Shown here piece by piece: positions 1 through 6,619 of a stretch of 28,612 bases of DNA. Origin of the DNA: MGBC120314 sp051880495 (GTDB lineage Bacteria > Bacillota > Clostridia > Lachnospirales > Lachnospiraceae); NCBI GenBank assembly GCA_051880495.1, contig JBJEOB010000160.1, positions 1 to 28,612 of the forward strand, read 5' to 3'. Numbering within the stretch: the first letter of the stretch is position 1; every line of letters starts with the position of its first letter. A model generated the notes under the pieces. The model was not told the origin of the DNA, did no database searches, and saw nothing but the letters and a program-made list of their open reading frames with translations. A program made the translations under genes and the position numbers.

Positions 1-1249
1 CAAAATGCCCTACTCCCTCCACGGCATTTTTAATAGTCTCACGATAAACAATACTGCCCCTTCCCCAGGCAATATCAACATTAAACCGTTCTTTTATAAG
101 GTCTTTGATTATTTCCGTCTGTACCTCGCCCATCAGTCTCGCTTCTATCGAGGCTGTCTTTTCATTCCACGAAAACAGAAGCTGCGGATCCTCCTCCATA
201 AGCGCAAGCAGCTTTGGATAAAGCGTTGCGGCATCAATATGCGTAAGAATTTCCATCCTGTAATTTAATACAGCCTGAAGCACCGGCGGCTTCGCATTCG
301 TCTCACATCCAAGTCCTTCGCCTGCATATGACTTACTAAGGCCTGTAACGGCACATATGGTTCCGGCATCAGCCTCATTTACCGTTTCATACTTATCACC
401 CTGATAAATTCGTATCTGATTAACTTTCTCGCTAAGCTCCTCCGACTGTATCACATCGCGAACCTTAAGCACGCCGGATGTGACCTTTATATGAGTCTCC
501 CGGTTACCCTGAGAATCCCTTGTAATCTTATATACCCTTGCACCGAACTCACTTTCTGAGGAATCAATATCTTTCGTAAATCTTGACAGTCCCATAACAA
601 ATGAATCAATGCCCGTAAGCTTTAATGCTGAACCTGAAAATACAGGAAATAGCTCTCTTCTTTTTATTAAGCCTGCGATTTCTCCATCACTTAACGTATG
701 TCCGTCAAGATACTGCTCCATGGTTTTTTCACTGCACAAGGCTATGCTTTCCATAGTTTCTTCCTGTGTCAGCACATCTTCATCAAAGCACACAAAATTG
801 CCGTTTAATTTTTTCTTTATGTCATCTATGATTATTTCACGGTCTGCACCGTTTTGGTCCATTTTATTTATAAAAATAAATGCCGGTATACCATAATGCT
901 CAAGAAGCTTCCAAAGTGTTTTTGTATGTCCCTGCACCTTGTCCATTCCGCCGATTACAAGTATACAGTACTCAAGTACCTGTAATGTTCGTTCCACCTC
1001 AGCCGCAAAATCAACGTGTCCCGGAGTATCAAGAAGCGTTACCCTGGTATCACCCGCCATAAAATATGCCTGCTTTGAAAAAATGGTTATGCCCCTCTCG
1101 CGTTCTGCGGCAAAATTGTCAAGCAGCGTATCCTTATGGTCTACCCTGCCCATATTTCTGATTGCTCCCGTCTTATAAAGAAGTGCCTCTGATAAAGTTG
1201 TCTTTCCCGCATCAACATGTGCTGCTATACCAACAGTAATCTTTTTCAT
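1..1249 (-). CDS. TetM-like translational GTPase (EF-G superfamily), C-terminus cut by window edge
   Basis: The first 416 codons are open with no stop and run off the left edge. GTPase motifs are clear: G1 AHVDAGKT (residues 10-17), RGIT (52-55), G3 DTPGH (74-78), G4 NKMD (128-131). The order and spacing match ribosomal-protection proteins (TetM/TetO) and EF-G, which act on the ribosome with GTP. The region near residue 405, with YRET and VEGVGHF, resembles long chromosomal Clostridia proteins usually annotated 'translation factor GTPase family', about 880-900 aa, which as far as I recall are not proven resistance genes. The start at 1249 follows AAAGGAAAAACGAG and is the natural N-terminus of the family. 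It is transcribed divergently from tyrA. Resistance cannot be inferred from this fragment. Confidence 0.9.
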   Translation of the reverse strand, partial: MKKITVGIAAHVDAGKTTLSEALLYKTGAIRNMGRVDHKDTLLDNFAAERERGITIFSKQAYFMAGDTRVTLLDTPGHVDFAAEVERTLQVLEYCILVIGGMDKVQGHTKTLWKLLEHYGIPAFIFINKMDQNGADREIIIDDIKKKLNGNFVCFDEDVLTQEETMESIALCSEKTMEQYLDGHTLSDGEIAGLIKRRELFPVFSGSALKLTGIDSFVMGLSRFTKDIDSSESEFGARVYKITRDSQGNRETHIKVTSGVLKVRDVIQSEELSEKVNQIRIYQGDKYETVNEADAGTICAVTGLSKSYAGEGLGCETNAKPPVLQAVLNYRMEILTHIDAATLYPKLLALMEEDPQLLFSWNEKTASIEARLMGEVQTEIIKDLIKERFNVDIAWGRGSIVYRETIKNAVEGVGHF

Positions 1250-1276
1250 CTCGTTTTTCCTTTCAAATCTTTTCTT

Positions 1277-1306
1277 ATCATACCACATTTATATACGGAG
1301 TTTCAA
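1277..1306 (-). promoter_or_regulatory. Promoter for the TetM-like GTPase
   Basis: On the minus strand TTGAAA (1306-1301) is followed after 18 nt by TATGAT (1282-1277). The predicted start is about 20 nt before the ATG. Its -35 hexamer directly abuts the -35 hexamer of the tyrA promoter. Confidence 0.6.
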
Positions 1307-1335
1307 TTGACACTTGTTTTCCTTCATAGTAAAAT
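1307..1335 (+). promoter_or_regulatory. tyrA promoter
   Basis: A consensus TTGACA (1307-1312) is followed by a 17-nt spacer and TAAAAT (1330-1335). The predicted leader is about 50 nt and carries a small hairpin, GATGCC (1351-1356) with GGCGTC (1364-1369), before the GGAGG. There is no T-box or terminator in the leader, so classical tyrosine attenuation is not evident. Confidence 0.75.
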
Positions 1336-1391
1336 ATAAACAAAATTTGTGATGCCAAAATAAGGCGTCTTATACATCTGGAGGTAATTCA

Positions 1392-2492
1392 ATGAACATC
1401 GGTTTTATCGGACTTGGACTGATAGGCGGCTCTATTTTAAAAGCTGTCAGGTCAAAACATCCGGATTACCATATTACGGCTTTCAGCAGAAGCCAGGCAC
1501 CTCTTCTTCAGGCTAAGGAAGAAGGAATGCTCGATGAAATAACAACTGTTATTGATGAAAAATTCGGTGAATTTGATTATATATTTTTATGCACGCCTGT
1601 TGAATACATCGCCGCATACCTTGAAAAAATCAAACCTTTTATCAAGGATACATGTGTAATCACTGACGTTGGAAGTGTTAAGGGATACATTCATGCCGCC
1701 GTCGAGAAACTCGACATGGAAGCCAATTTTATAGGCGGACATCCTATGGCAGGCTCGGAAAAGACAGGCTATGCCAACTCTTCAGCACTTCTTCTTGAGA
1801 ATGCATTTTACGCCGTTACACCTACGCCAAAATCCAACCCTGAAAAGGTAAATGAATTTGTCGAAATGGTGCGCGAAATGGGTGCCGTACCTGTAGTTCT
1901 CGACTATAAGAAGCACGACTACTCAGTCGCCGGAATAAGCCATGTTCCGCATATCATCGCATCAAGCCTTGTAAACCTTGTACAGGACAACGACAGTGAT
2001 GACCAGATTATGAAAATGATGGCGGCAGGCGGTTTTAAGGATATTACAAGAATCGCCTCATCATCTCCTGAGATGTGGGAACAGATTTGTGCTACCAATG
2101 GCGAAGCAATCAGCGAATTACTTCAAAAATATATTGATTCTCTAAAAGAAGCCCGTGATGCAATTAATGCGGGTGATAAAACATACATACACGATATGTT
2201 TGACCGCTCCAAGGAATATCGCGATTCGGTTATCGACCGCAAGAAGGGAGCCAAAGGACCTATTAGCCCTATTTACAGCTTCTACTGCGACCTTACCGAC
2301 GAGGAAGGTGCAATCGCTCTTGTTGCAAATATTCTTGCATTTAAGAAAATCAGCATCAAAAATATCGGTATCGTACATTACCGTGAATTTACGCGCGGTG
2401 CACTTCTTATTGAATTCTATCGTGAGGATGCAATGAATGAGGCTGTCAATGCCTTAAGAGAACGTGGATACACAATTTACACATCAGAATAA
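1392..2492 (+). CDS. tyrA: Prephenate dehydrogenase with C-terminal ACT domain
   Basis: A 366-aa cytosolic enzyme converting prephenate to 4-hydroxyphenylpyruvate with NAD(P)+ in tyrosine synthesis. The N-terminal Rossmann fold starts with GFIGLGLIGGS (4-14). The catalytic His lies in GGHPMAGSEKTGY (His117). The alpha-helical dehydrogenase domain runs to about residue 280. Residues about 297-366 form an ACT domain with GAIALVANILA and the usual beta-alpha-beta spacing, so allosteric feedback by tyrosine or phenylalanine is likely (inference). The start at 1392 follows GGAGGTAATTC at a good distance. It is monocistronic: its own promoter lies upstream and a bidirectional terminator follows the stop. 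No other aromatic amino-acid gene is in the window. Confidence 0.96.
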   Translation: MNIGFIGLGLIGGSILKAVRSKHPDYHITAFSRSQAPLLQAKEEGMLDEITTVIDEKFGEFDYIFLCTPVEYIAAYLEKIKPFIKDTCVITDVGSVKGYIHAAVEKLDMEANFIGGHPMAGSEKTGYANSSALLLENAFYAVTPTPKSNPEKVNEFVEMVREMGAVPVVLDYKKHDYSVAGISHVPHIIASSLVNLVQDNDSDDQIMKMMAAGGFKDITRIASSSPEMWEQICATNGEAISELLQKYIDSLKEARDAINAGDKTYIHDMFDRSKEYRDSVIDRKKGAKGPISPIYSFYCDLTDEEGAIALVANILAFKKISIKNIGIVHYREFTRGALLIEFYREDAMNEAVNALRERGYTIYTSE

Positions 2493-2496
2493 CAAA

Positions 2497-2548
2497 AAAG
2501 GCTTTCATGCAGGTATCAGGTTCTACCCTATTGTGCATGAAAGCCTTT
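2497..2548. terminator. Bidirectional terminator between tyrA and the solute-binding protein
   Basis: A perfect 15-bp stem has arms at 2497-2511 and 2534-2548 (AAAGGCTTTCATGCA and its complement) around a 22-nt loop. On the minus strand it is followed by TTTTTT; on the plus strand by a T-rich run. It lies between convergent stops at 2492 and 2574. Confidence 0.9.
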
Positions 2549-2573
2549 CTGTTTATTATTTATTATCTTTTAC

Positions 2574-3443
2574 TTATTTCTGGTTAGAAATTAACTGTAA
2601 TGTGAGGTCATACTTTTCTGCAATCTTAGCGATTGTTCCGTCTGCAATAAGTTCCTTTGTTGCTTCGTTAATCTTTTCAACAAGGTTACTTCCCTTTCTT
2701 AAACCGATTGCATATTCTTCAACTGAAAGTTCAACACCCTTTACCATGCAAAGATCTGAATAATCAGTTCCTTCGCCTACCATTGCTGCTGCAAGTACGT
2801 AATCAAGTACTGCTGCATCTGATGTACCTGCCTTAACTTCCATTAAAGCATCTGTCTGCTTTGCAACGGAAACATATGTTGCCTTTGAAAGATTAGCGTC
2901 ATCCTTAATTGCTGCCTCACCGGCTGAACCAGCCTCTGCAGCAATAACTCCCTTTGCAAGGCTTTCTGTTGATGTGTATTTGTCTGCATTGTCCTTCTTT
3001 ACTACAAGAACCTGCATATTCTTTATGTATGGGTCAGAAAAGCTGATATTCTGTGCCAATTCTTCTGTCATGGTCATACCATTCCAGATACAGTCGATAC
3101 TTCTTGAATCAAGCTCAACAACCTTGGTATCCCAGTTGATTTCAACAAATTCAGGTTCAACACCAAGCTTTGCACAGACAGCCTGTGCATATTCTGTATC
3201 AAAACCTACTAACTTACCACTGTTATCATAGTAATTCATCGGCTCATAAATTGTCATACCGATTACAAGCTTTCCGTTTGCCATTACCATTGATAAATCA
3301 TCTGATGCTGTGTGTTCTGCTTCTGTTTGATTGGCATCTGATGGTCTTACATCATTTTCCTTCTCATTCTGGCTGTTACCGCCACATGCTGCAAGCGAAA
3401 ATACCATCGCAAGCGTCATACCTAAAGCAAGCATTTTTTTCAT
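2574..3443 (-). CDS. Amino-acid-type ABC transporter solute-binding lipoprotein
   Basis: A 289-aa SBP_bac_3-family protein. The signal peptide MKKMLALGMT..LAMVFSLAAC ends in a lipobox with lipidated Cys20, followed by an acidic, Asn/Gln-rich linker. The mature part has family hallmarks: VIGMTIYEPMNYYD, GFDTEYAQAVCAKLG, WDTKVVELDSRSIDCIWNGMTMTEELAQ and IGLRKGSNLVEKINEA. These bind polar amino acids outside the membrane and pass them to a permease. I chose the ATG at 3443 because GGAGG lies 8 nt upstream; the ATG at 3458 overlaps that ribosome site. No permease or ATPase gene is adjacent, so this is an orphan binding protein whose transporter is elsewhere. The exact ligand cannot be read from sequence. 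Confidence 0.93.
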   Translation of the reverse strand: MKKMLALGMTLAMVFSLAACGGNSQNEKENDVRPSDANQTEAEHTASDDLSMVMANGKLVIGMTIYEPMNYYDNSGKLVGFDTEYAQAVCAKLGVEPEFVEINWDTKVVELDSRSIDCIWNGMTMTEELAQNISFSDPYIKNMQVLVVKKDNADKYTSTESLAKGVIAAEAGSAGEAAIKDDANLSKATYVSVAKQTDALMEVKAGTSDAAVLDYVLAAAMVGEGTDYSDLCMVKGVELSVEEYAIGLRKGSNLVEKINEATKELIADGTIAKIAEKYDLTLQLISNQK

Positions 3444-3475
3444 AATACATTCCTCCATATCTGCTCTTTACAAGA

Positions 3476-3505
3476 TAGAGAAACTGCGAAGCAATTTCCT
3501 ATCAG
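3476..3505 (-). repeat. Dispersed hairpin repeat, copy A
   Basis: A 30-nt unit matches copy B (6586-6615) at 26 of 30 positions. It reads CTGATAGG.AATTGC on the minus strand and folds into an 8-bp stem (3480-3487 with 3491-3498, one wobble) with a 3-nt loop. A further 5-bp stem GATAG/CTATC follows a single bulged base. It lies in the leader of the solute-binding protein gene. Only two copies are seen in this window. Confidence 0.6.
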
Positions 3506-3540
3506 GGAACAAAATTAATCCCGGTCAACCGGACCTAGAT

Positions 3541-3569
3541 ATTTTACCATATTCATATGCCTGTGTGAA
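3541..3569 (-). promoter_or_regulatory. Promoter of the solute-binding protein gene
   Basis: On the minus strand TTCACA (3569-3564), 17-nt spacer, TAAAAT (3546-3541). The predicted start is near 3534. A perfect 12-nt dyad CCGGTTGACCGG (3532-3521) lies at about +3 to +14 and looks like an operator. The leader of about 90 nt then holds the hairpin repeat at 3476-3505. Confidence 0.6.
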
Positions 3570-3597
3570 GTTTTTTTTCTAATAAACTTCCTTTTCG

Positions 3598-3626
3598 TTG
3601 CCATAATTGATATTTTATGGTATTAT
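3598..3626 (+). promoter_or_regulatory. Promoter of the DtxR/ABC-F/PHP operon
   Basis: TTGCCA (3598-3603), 17-nt spacer, TATTAT (3621-3626). The -10 box lies inside a small dyad ATGG..CCAT (3617-3620 and 3628-3631), possibly an operator for the encoded regulator (inference). Confidence 0.5.
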
Positions 3627-3661
3627 TCCATGTAAAAGGCCATGTGGAAAGGAGAACATTT

Positions 3662-4030
3662 ATGAATTTAAAAGAATCACCTGAAGATTATCTTGAAACA
3701 ATACTGATTCTTTCGGATAAAAGTGAAAATGTCCGTTCTGTTGACATTGCTGCACATCTTGGATTCAGCAAGCCAAGTGTCAGTGTCGCCATGAAAAAAC
3801 TTCGTGAATCTTCCCTGATATCCATGGACCCTTACGGCAAAGTTTCACTTACAAGTGAAGGCAGGGCAATTGCAGAAAAAGTTTATGAAAGACATCAGGT
3901 TATTTCGGGGCTGTTAATGAGAATCGGAGTTTCCAGGGAAAATGCCTTAAATGATGCATGCCGTATAGAACACGTTATAAGTGATGAAGCGTTTGACAGG
4001 CTTCGTGAAATCTATCAAAAAAATGATTAA
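3662..4030 (+). CDS. DtxR/MntR-family metal-dependent transcriptional regulator
   Basis: A 122-aa DNA-binding repressor. The N-terminus ESPEDYLETILIL is the family start. A winged helix-turn-helix covers residues 24-66 (VDIAAHLGFSKPSVSVAMKKL as recognition region). The dimerisation/metal region has His78, then Cys100, Glu103 and His104 in ACRIEH. That Cys-x2-Glu-His pattern matches iron-type DtxR; MntR has Glu at the Cys position. The C-terminal SH3-like domain of classical DtxR is absent. The start at 3662 is set by AAAGGAG 8 nt upstream; the upstream in-frame ATG at 3617 overlaps the promoter -10 region and has no ribosome site. It leads a three-gene unit with no metal transporter nearby, which is unusual for this family. 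Metal specificity is an inference. Confidence 0.9.
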   Translation: MNLKESPEDYLETILILSDKSENVRSVDIAAHLGFSKPSVSVAMKKLRESSLISMDPYGKVSLTSEGRAIAEKVYERHQVISGLLMRIGVSRENALNDACRIEHVISDEAFDRLREIYQKND

Positions 4031-4051
4031 TGAAAGGATTTATTAATTAAA

Positions 4052-5704
4052 ATGATCAGTGCAAATAATGTAACTTTACGAATCGGAAAAAGAGCACTCT
4101 TTGAGGATGTTAACATCAAATTTACTGAGGGCAACTGCTATGGACTTATCGGTGCCAACGGAGCCGGTAAATCAACATTTCTTAAGATTTTATCAGGACA
4201 GATTGAACCGAGCAAAGGTGATGTAACCATCACTCCGGGACAGAGACTTTCTTTCTTACAGCAGGATCACTTTAAGTATGATGAATTTGTTGTATTGGAT
4301 ACCGTAATCATGGGAAATGCCCGTCTTTACGAAATCATGAAGGAAAAAGAAGAAATTTATGCCAAAGAAGACTTCACTGAAGAGGACGGTATCAAGGCCA
4401 GTGAACTCGAGGGTGAATTTGCATCATTAAACGGATGGGAAGCTGAATCTGACGCAGCCCAGCTTCTAAACGGACTCGGTATCGAAACCGACCTTCATTA
4501 CAAACTGATGAAGGATTTAAACGGCAGCGAGAAGGTCAAGGTTCTTCTTGCACAGGCTTTGTTCGGTAATCCGGACATTCTTCTTCTCGATGAGCCTACC
4601 AACCACCTTGATCTTGATGCTATTGCATGGCTTGAGGAATTCCTCATCAATTTTGAGAACACCGTAATCGTTGTATCACATGACAGATACTTCCTTAACA
4701 AGGTCTGCACACAGATTGCGGATATCGACTATGCAAAGATTCAGCTCTACGCCGGCAACTATGATTTCTGGTATGAGTCAAGCCAGCTCCTTATCAAGCA
4801 GATGAAGGAGGCAAACAAAAAGAAGGAAGAAAAGATTAAGGAATTACAGGAGTTCATCCAGCGTTTCTCCGCAAATGCTTCAAAGTCAAAGCAGGCTACC
4901 TCGAGAAAGCGTGCCCTTGAGAAGATTGAACTTGATGAAATTCGTCCTTCAAGCAGAAAATATCCATACATTGATTTCAGACCTGCCCGTGAAATCGGAA
5001 ACGAGGTACTTACAGTTACCAACCTTTCCAAGACAATCGACGGAGTTAAGGTATTAGATAACATTTCTTTCATCGTAAACCATGATGACAAGATTGCTTT
5101 CGTTGGTTCAAACGAACTTGCTACTACTACTCTTTTCAAGATTCTTGTCGGCGAGATGGAACCGGATGAAGGAAGCTATAAGTGGGGAATTACCACAAGT
5201 ACCGCTTACTTCCCTAAGGACAGCGGTGCAGAATTCACAGGAAATGAAACTATCGTAGAATGGCTTACACAGTATTCACCTGATAAGGATGTTACTTATG
5301 TCCGAGGCTTCCTTGGAAGAATGCTTTTCGCCGGCGATGACGGTGTCAAGAAGGTTAAGGTATTATCCGGTGGCGAAAAAGTGCGCTGTCTTCTTTCAAA
5401 GATGATGATTATGGGTTCAAATGTGTTAATTCTTGATGAACCTACCAATCACCTTGATATGGAGTCAATTACCGCACTTAACAACGGACTTATCAAATTC
5501 CCGGGTGTATGTCTGTTCACATGTCATGACCACCAGTTTGTTCAGACAACTGCCAACCGTATTATGGAAATCGTTCCAAGCGGTCAGCTTATTGATAAAA
5601 TTACAACTTACGATGAATATCTTGAAAGTGACGAAATGGCAAGAAAGCGTCAGGGTTATGCTGCTGCCGTTAATGACGATGACGATATTACAGAGGAAGC
5701 TTAA
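4052..5704 (+). CDS. ABC-F family ATPase (translation-associated, no membrane domain)
   Basis: A 550-aa protein with two ABC domains and no transmembrane segments. Domain 1 has Walker A GANGAGKST (residues 33-41) and Walker B LLLDEPTNHLD, with a degenerate signature LNGSEKVK. The linker is long, charged and coiled-coil-like (about 245-300, KKKEEKIKELQEF). Domain 2 has an intact signature LSGGEKVRCL and Walker B LILDEPTNHLD, but its P-loop reads VGSNELATTT and lacks the Gly-Lys pair. ABC-F proteins such as EttA, YbiT and Uup bind ribosomes; some give antibiotic tolerance. This one resembles the YbiT-like housekeeping branch, though resistance cannot be excluded. It starts 21 nt after the regulator and ends 2 nt before the PHP gene. 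Confidence 0.93.
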   Translation: MISANNVTLRIGKRALFEDVNIKFTEGNCYGLIGANGAGKSTFLKILSGQIEPSKGDVTITPGQRLSFLQQDHFKYDEFVVLDTVIMGNARLYEIMKEKEEIYAKEDFTEEDGIKASELEGEFASLNGWEAESDAAQLLNGLGIETDLHYKLMKDLNGSEKVKVLLAQALFGNPDILLLDEPTNHLDLDAIAWLEEFLINFENTVIVVSHDRYFLNKVCTQIADIDYAKIQLYAGNYDFWYESSQLLIKQMKEANKKKEEKIKELQEFIQRFSANASKSKQATSRKRALEKIELDEIRPSSRKYPYIDFRPAREIGNEVLTVTNLSKTIDGVKVLDNISFIVNHDDKIAFVGSNELATTTLFKILVGEMEPDEGSYKWGITTSTAYFPKDSGAEFTGNETIVEWLTQYSPDKDVTYVRGFLGRMLFAGDDGVKKVKVLSGGEKVRCLLSKMMIMGSNVLILDEPTNHLDMESITALNNGLIKFPGVCLFTCHDHQFVQTTANRIMEIVPSGQLIDKITTYDEYLESDEMARKRQGYAAAVNDDDDITEEA

Positions 5705-5706
5705 TA

Positions 5707-6543
5707 ATGAATACAATTGATTTACACGTTCATTCTAACGCCTCAGATGGTACACTGACACCATCTGAGGTTGTTTGCTTAGCAAAGAAAAACAATCTGT
5801 CTGCCATAGCGCTTACCGACCATGATACGGTCGATGGCGTCAGTGAAGCAATCGAGCAGGGAAAAAAATCCGGCGTGGAGATTATTCCGGGCATTGAGCT
5901 TAGTTCAGCGTATGCTGCCAGGGAAATACATATCGTCGGCCTGTTTGTTGATTACAGAAACGAAGAATTTCTAGACGAATTAAAAAAGCTTAATGAAGTC
6001 CGAAACAAACGTAATGAACAGATGGCGGAAAAATTCTGTTCAATGGGCATAAACATTTCCATTAAGGAGCTTATAGCTGAATACCCTGATGCCATAATCA
6101 CCAGGGCTCATTTTGCTTCCTATCTTCATAAGAAGGGGTATGTTTCCTCTGTCAGGGACGCATTTGACAGATACTTAAATGACCATGGTCCATGCTTTGT
6201 ACCACGATACAAGATGCCTTGTGAGGACACAATAAAGCTCATTCATAAGGTAGGAGGTCTTGCTATTCTTGCCCATCCAATTCTTTACAAATTAGGAGCC
6301 GATGCACTTAGAGAGCTTGTACGGTATCTTACCCAAAACGGTCTGGACGGAATTGAGGCAATGTACTCCACATATACACCGGGTGATGAGGTCTGTATCA
6401 GAAAACTTGCAAAAGAAAATGGTCTGCTGCTCTCCGGTGGTTCTGATTTCCACGGTGACAACAAACCATTTATAAAACTCGGTACCGGCAAAGGTACTCT
6501 AAAGATTCCTTACGGAATCTTACAGGAGTTAAAAAATAAATAA
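5707..6543 (+). CDS. PHP-domain phosphoesterase (nucleoside bisphosphate phosphatase / RNase AM-like)
   Basis: A 278-aa cytosolic metal hydrolase. PHP motifs occur in order: DLHVHSNASDG (His7, His9), LTDHDTVDG (Asp38-His39-Asp40), PGIELSS (Glu64), EIHIVG (His75), RAHFASYLHKKGYV, LAHP and GGSDFHGD near the C-terminus. This is the YciV/TrpH-like branch, whose studied members remove the 3' phosphate from 3',5'-nucleoside bisphosphates or trim short RNA 5' ends. Length is typical. Its ATG is 2 nt after the ABC-F stop and its ribosome site (GAGG) lies inside the ABC-F coding end, so the two are translationally linked. The specific substrate is inferred from the family. Confidence 0.92.
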   Translation: MNTIDLHVHSNASDGTLTPSEVVCLAKKNNLSAIALTDHDTVDGVSEAIEQGKKSGVEIIPGIELSSAYAAREIHIVGLFVDYRNEEFLDELKKLNEVRNKRNEQMAEKFCSMGINISIKELIAEYPDAIITRAHFASYLHKKGYVSSVRDAFDRYLNDHGPCFVPRYKMPCEDTIKLIHKVGGLAILAHPILYKLGADALRELVRYLTQNGLDGIEAMYSTYTPGDEVCIRKLAKENGLLLSGGSDFHGDNKPFIKLGTGKGTLKIPYGILQELKNK

Positions 6544-6585
6544 TAAATTTTTCTTCATCGGATTGCACAAAATTTTTTTCTTCGT

Positions 6586-6615
6586 CTGATAGGGAATTGC
6601 GTTGCAATTTCTCTA
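6586..6615 (+). repeat. Dispersed hairpin repeat, copy B
   Basis: It matches copy A (3476-3505, opposite strand) at 26 of 30 positions. The stem GGAATTGC/GCAATTTC surrounds the loop GTT. It lies between the converging ends of the PHP gene and the histidine kinase gene, 4 nt beyond the kinase stop. With only a weak T-rich tail it may work as a bidirectional 3' end, but it is not a canonical terminator. Confidence 0.6.
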
Positions 6616-6619
6616 CTTT

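Noticed and set aside
5..1178. Several plus-strand open frames (60-95 aa) at 5-268, 609-896, 880-1062 and 939-1178
   Set aside because: They are antisense to the TetM-like GTPase, whose frame is continuous with conserved motifs; none has a ribosome site or recognisable family.
1336..1391. T-box or tyrosine attenuator before tyrA
   Set aside because: The leader is only about 50 nt, with one 6-bp hairpin, no T-box core and no terminator.
3617..3661. Longer N-terminus for the DtxR-type regulator
   Set aside because: That ATG overlaps the promoter -10 region, lacks a ribosome site, and the extra residues do not fit the family; AAAGGAG points to 3662.
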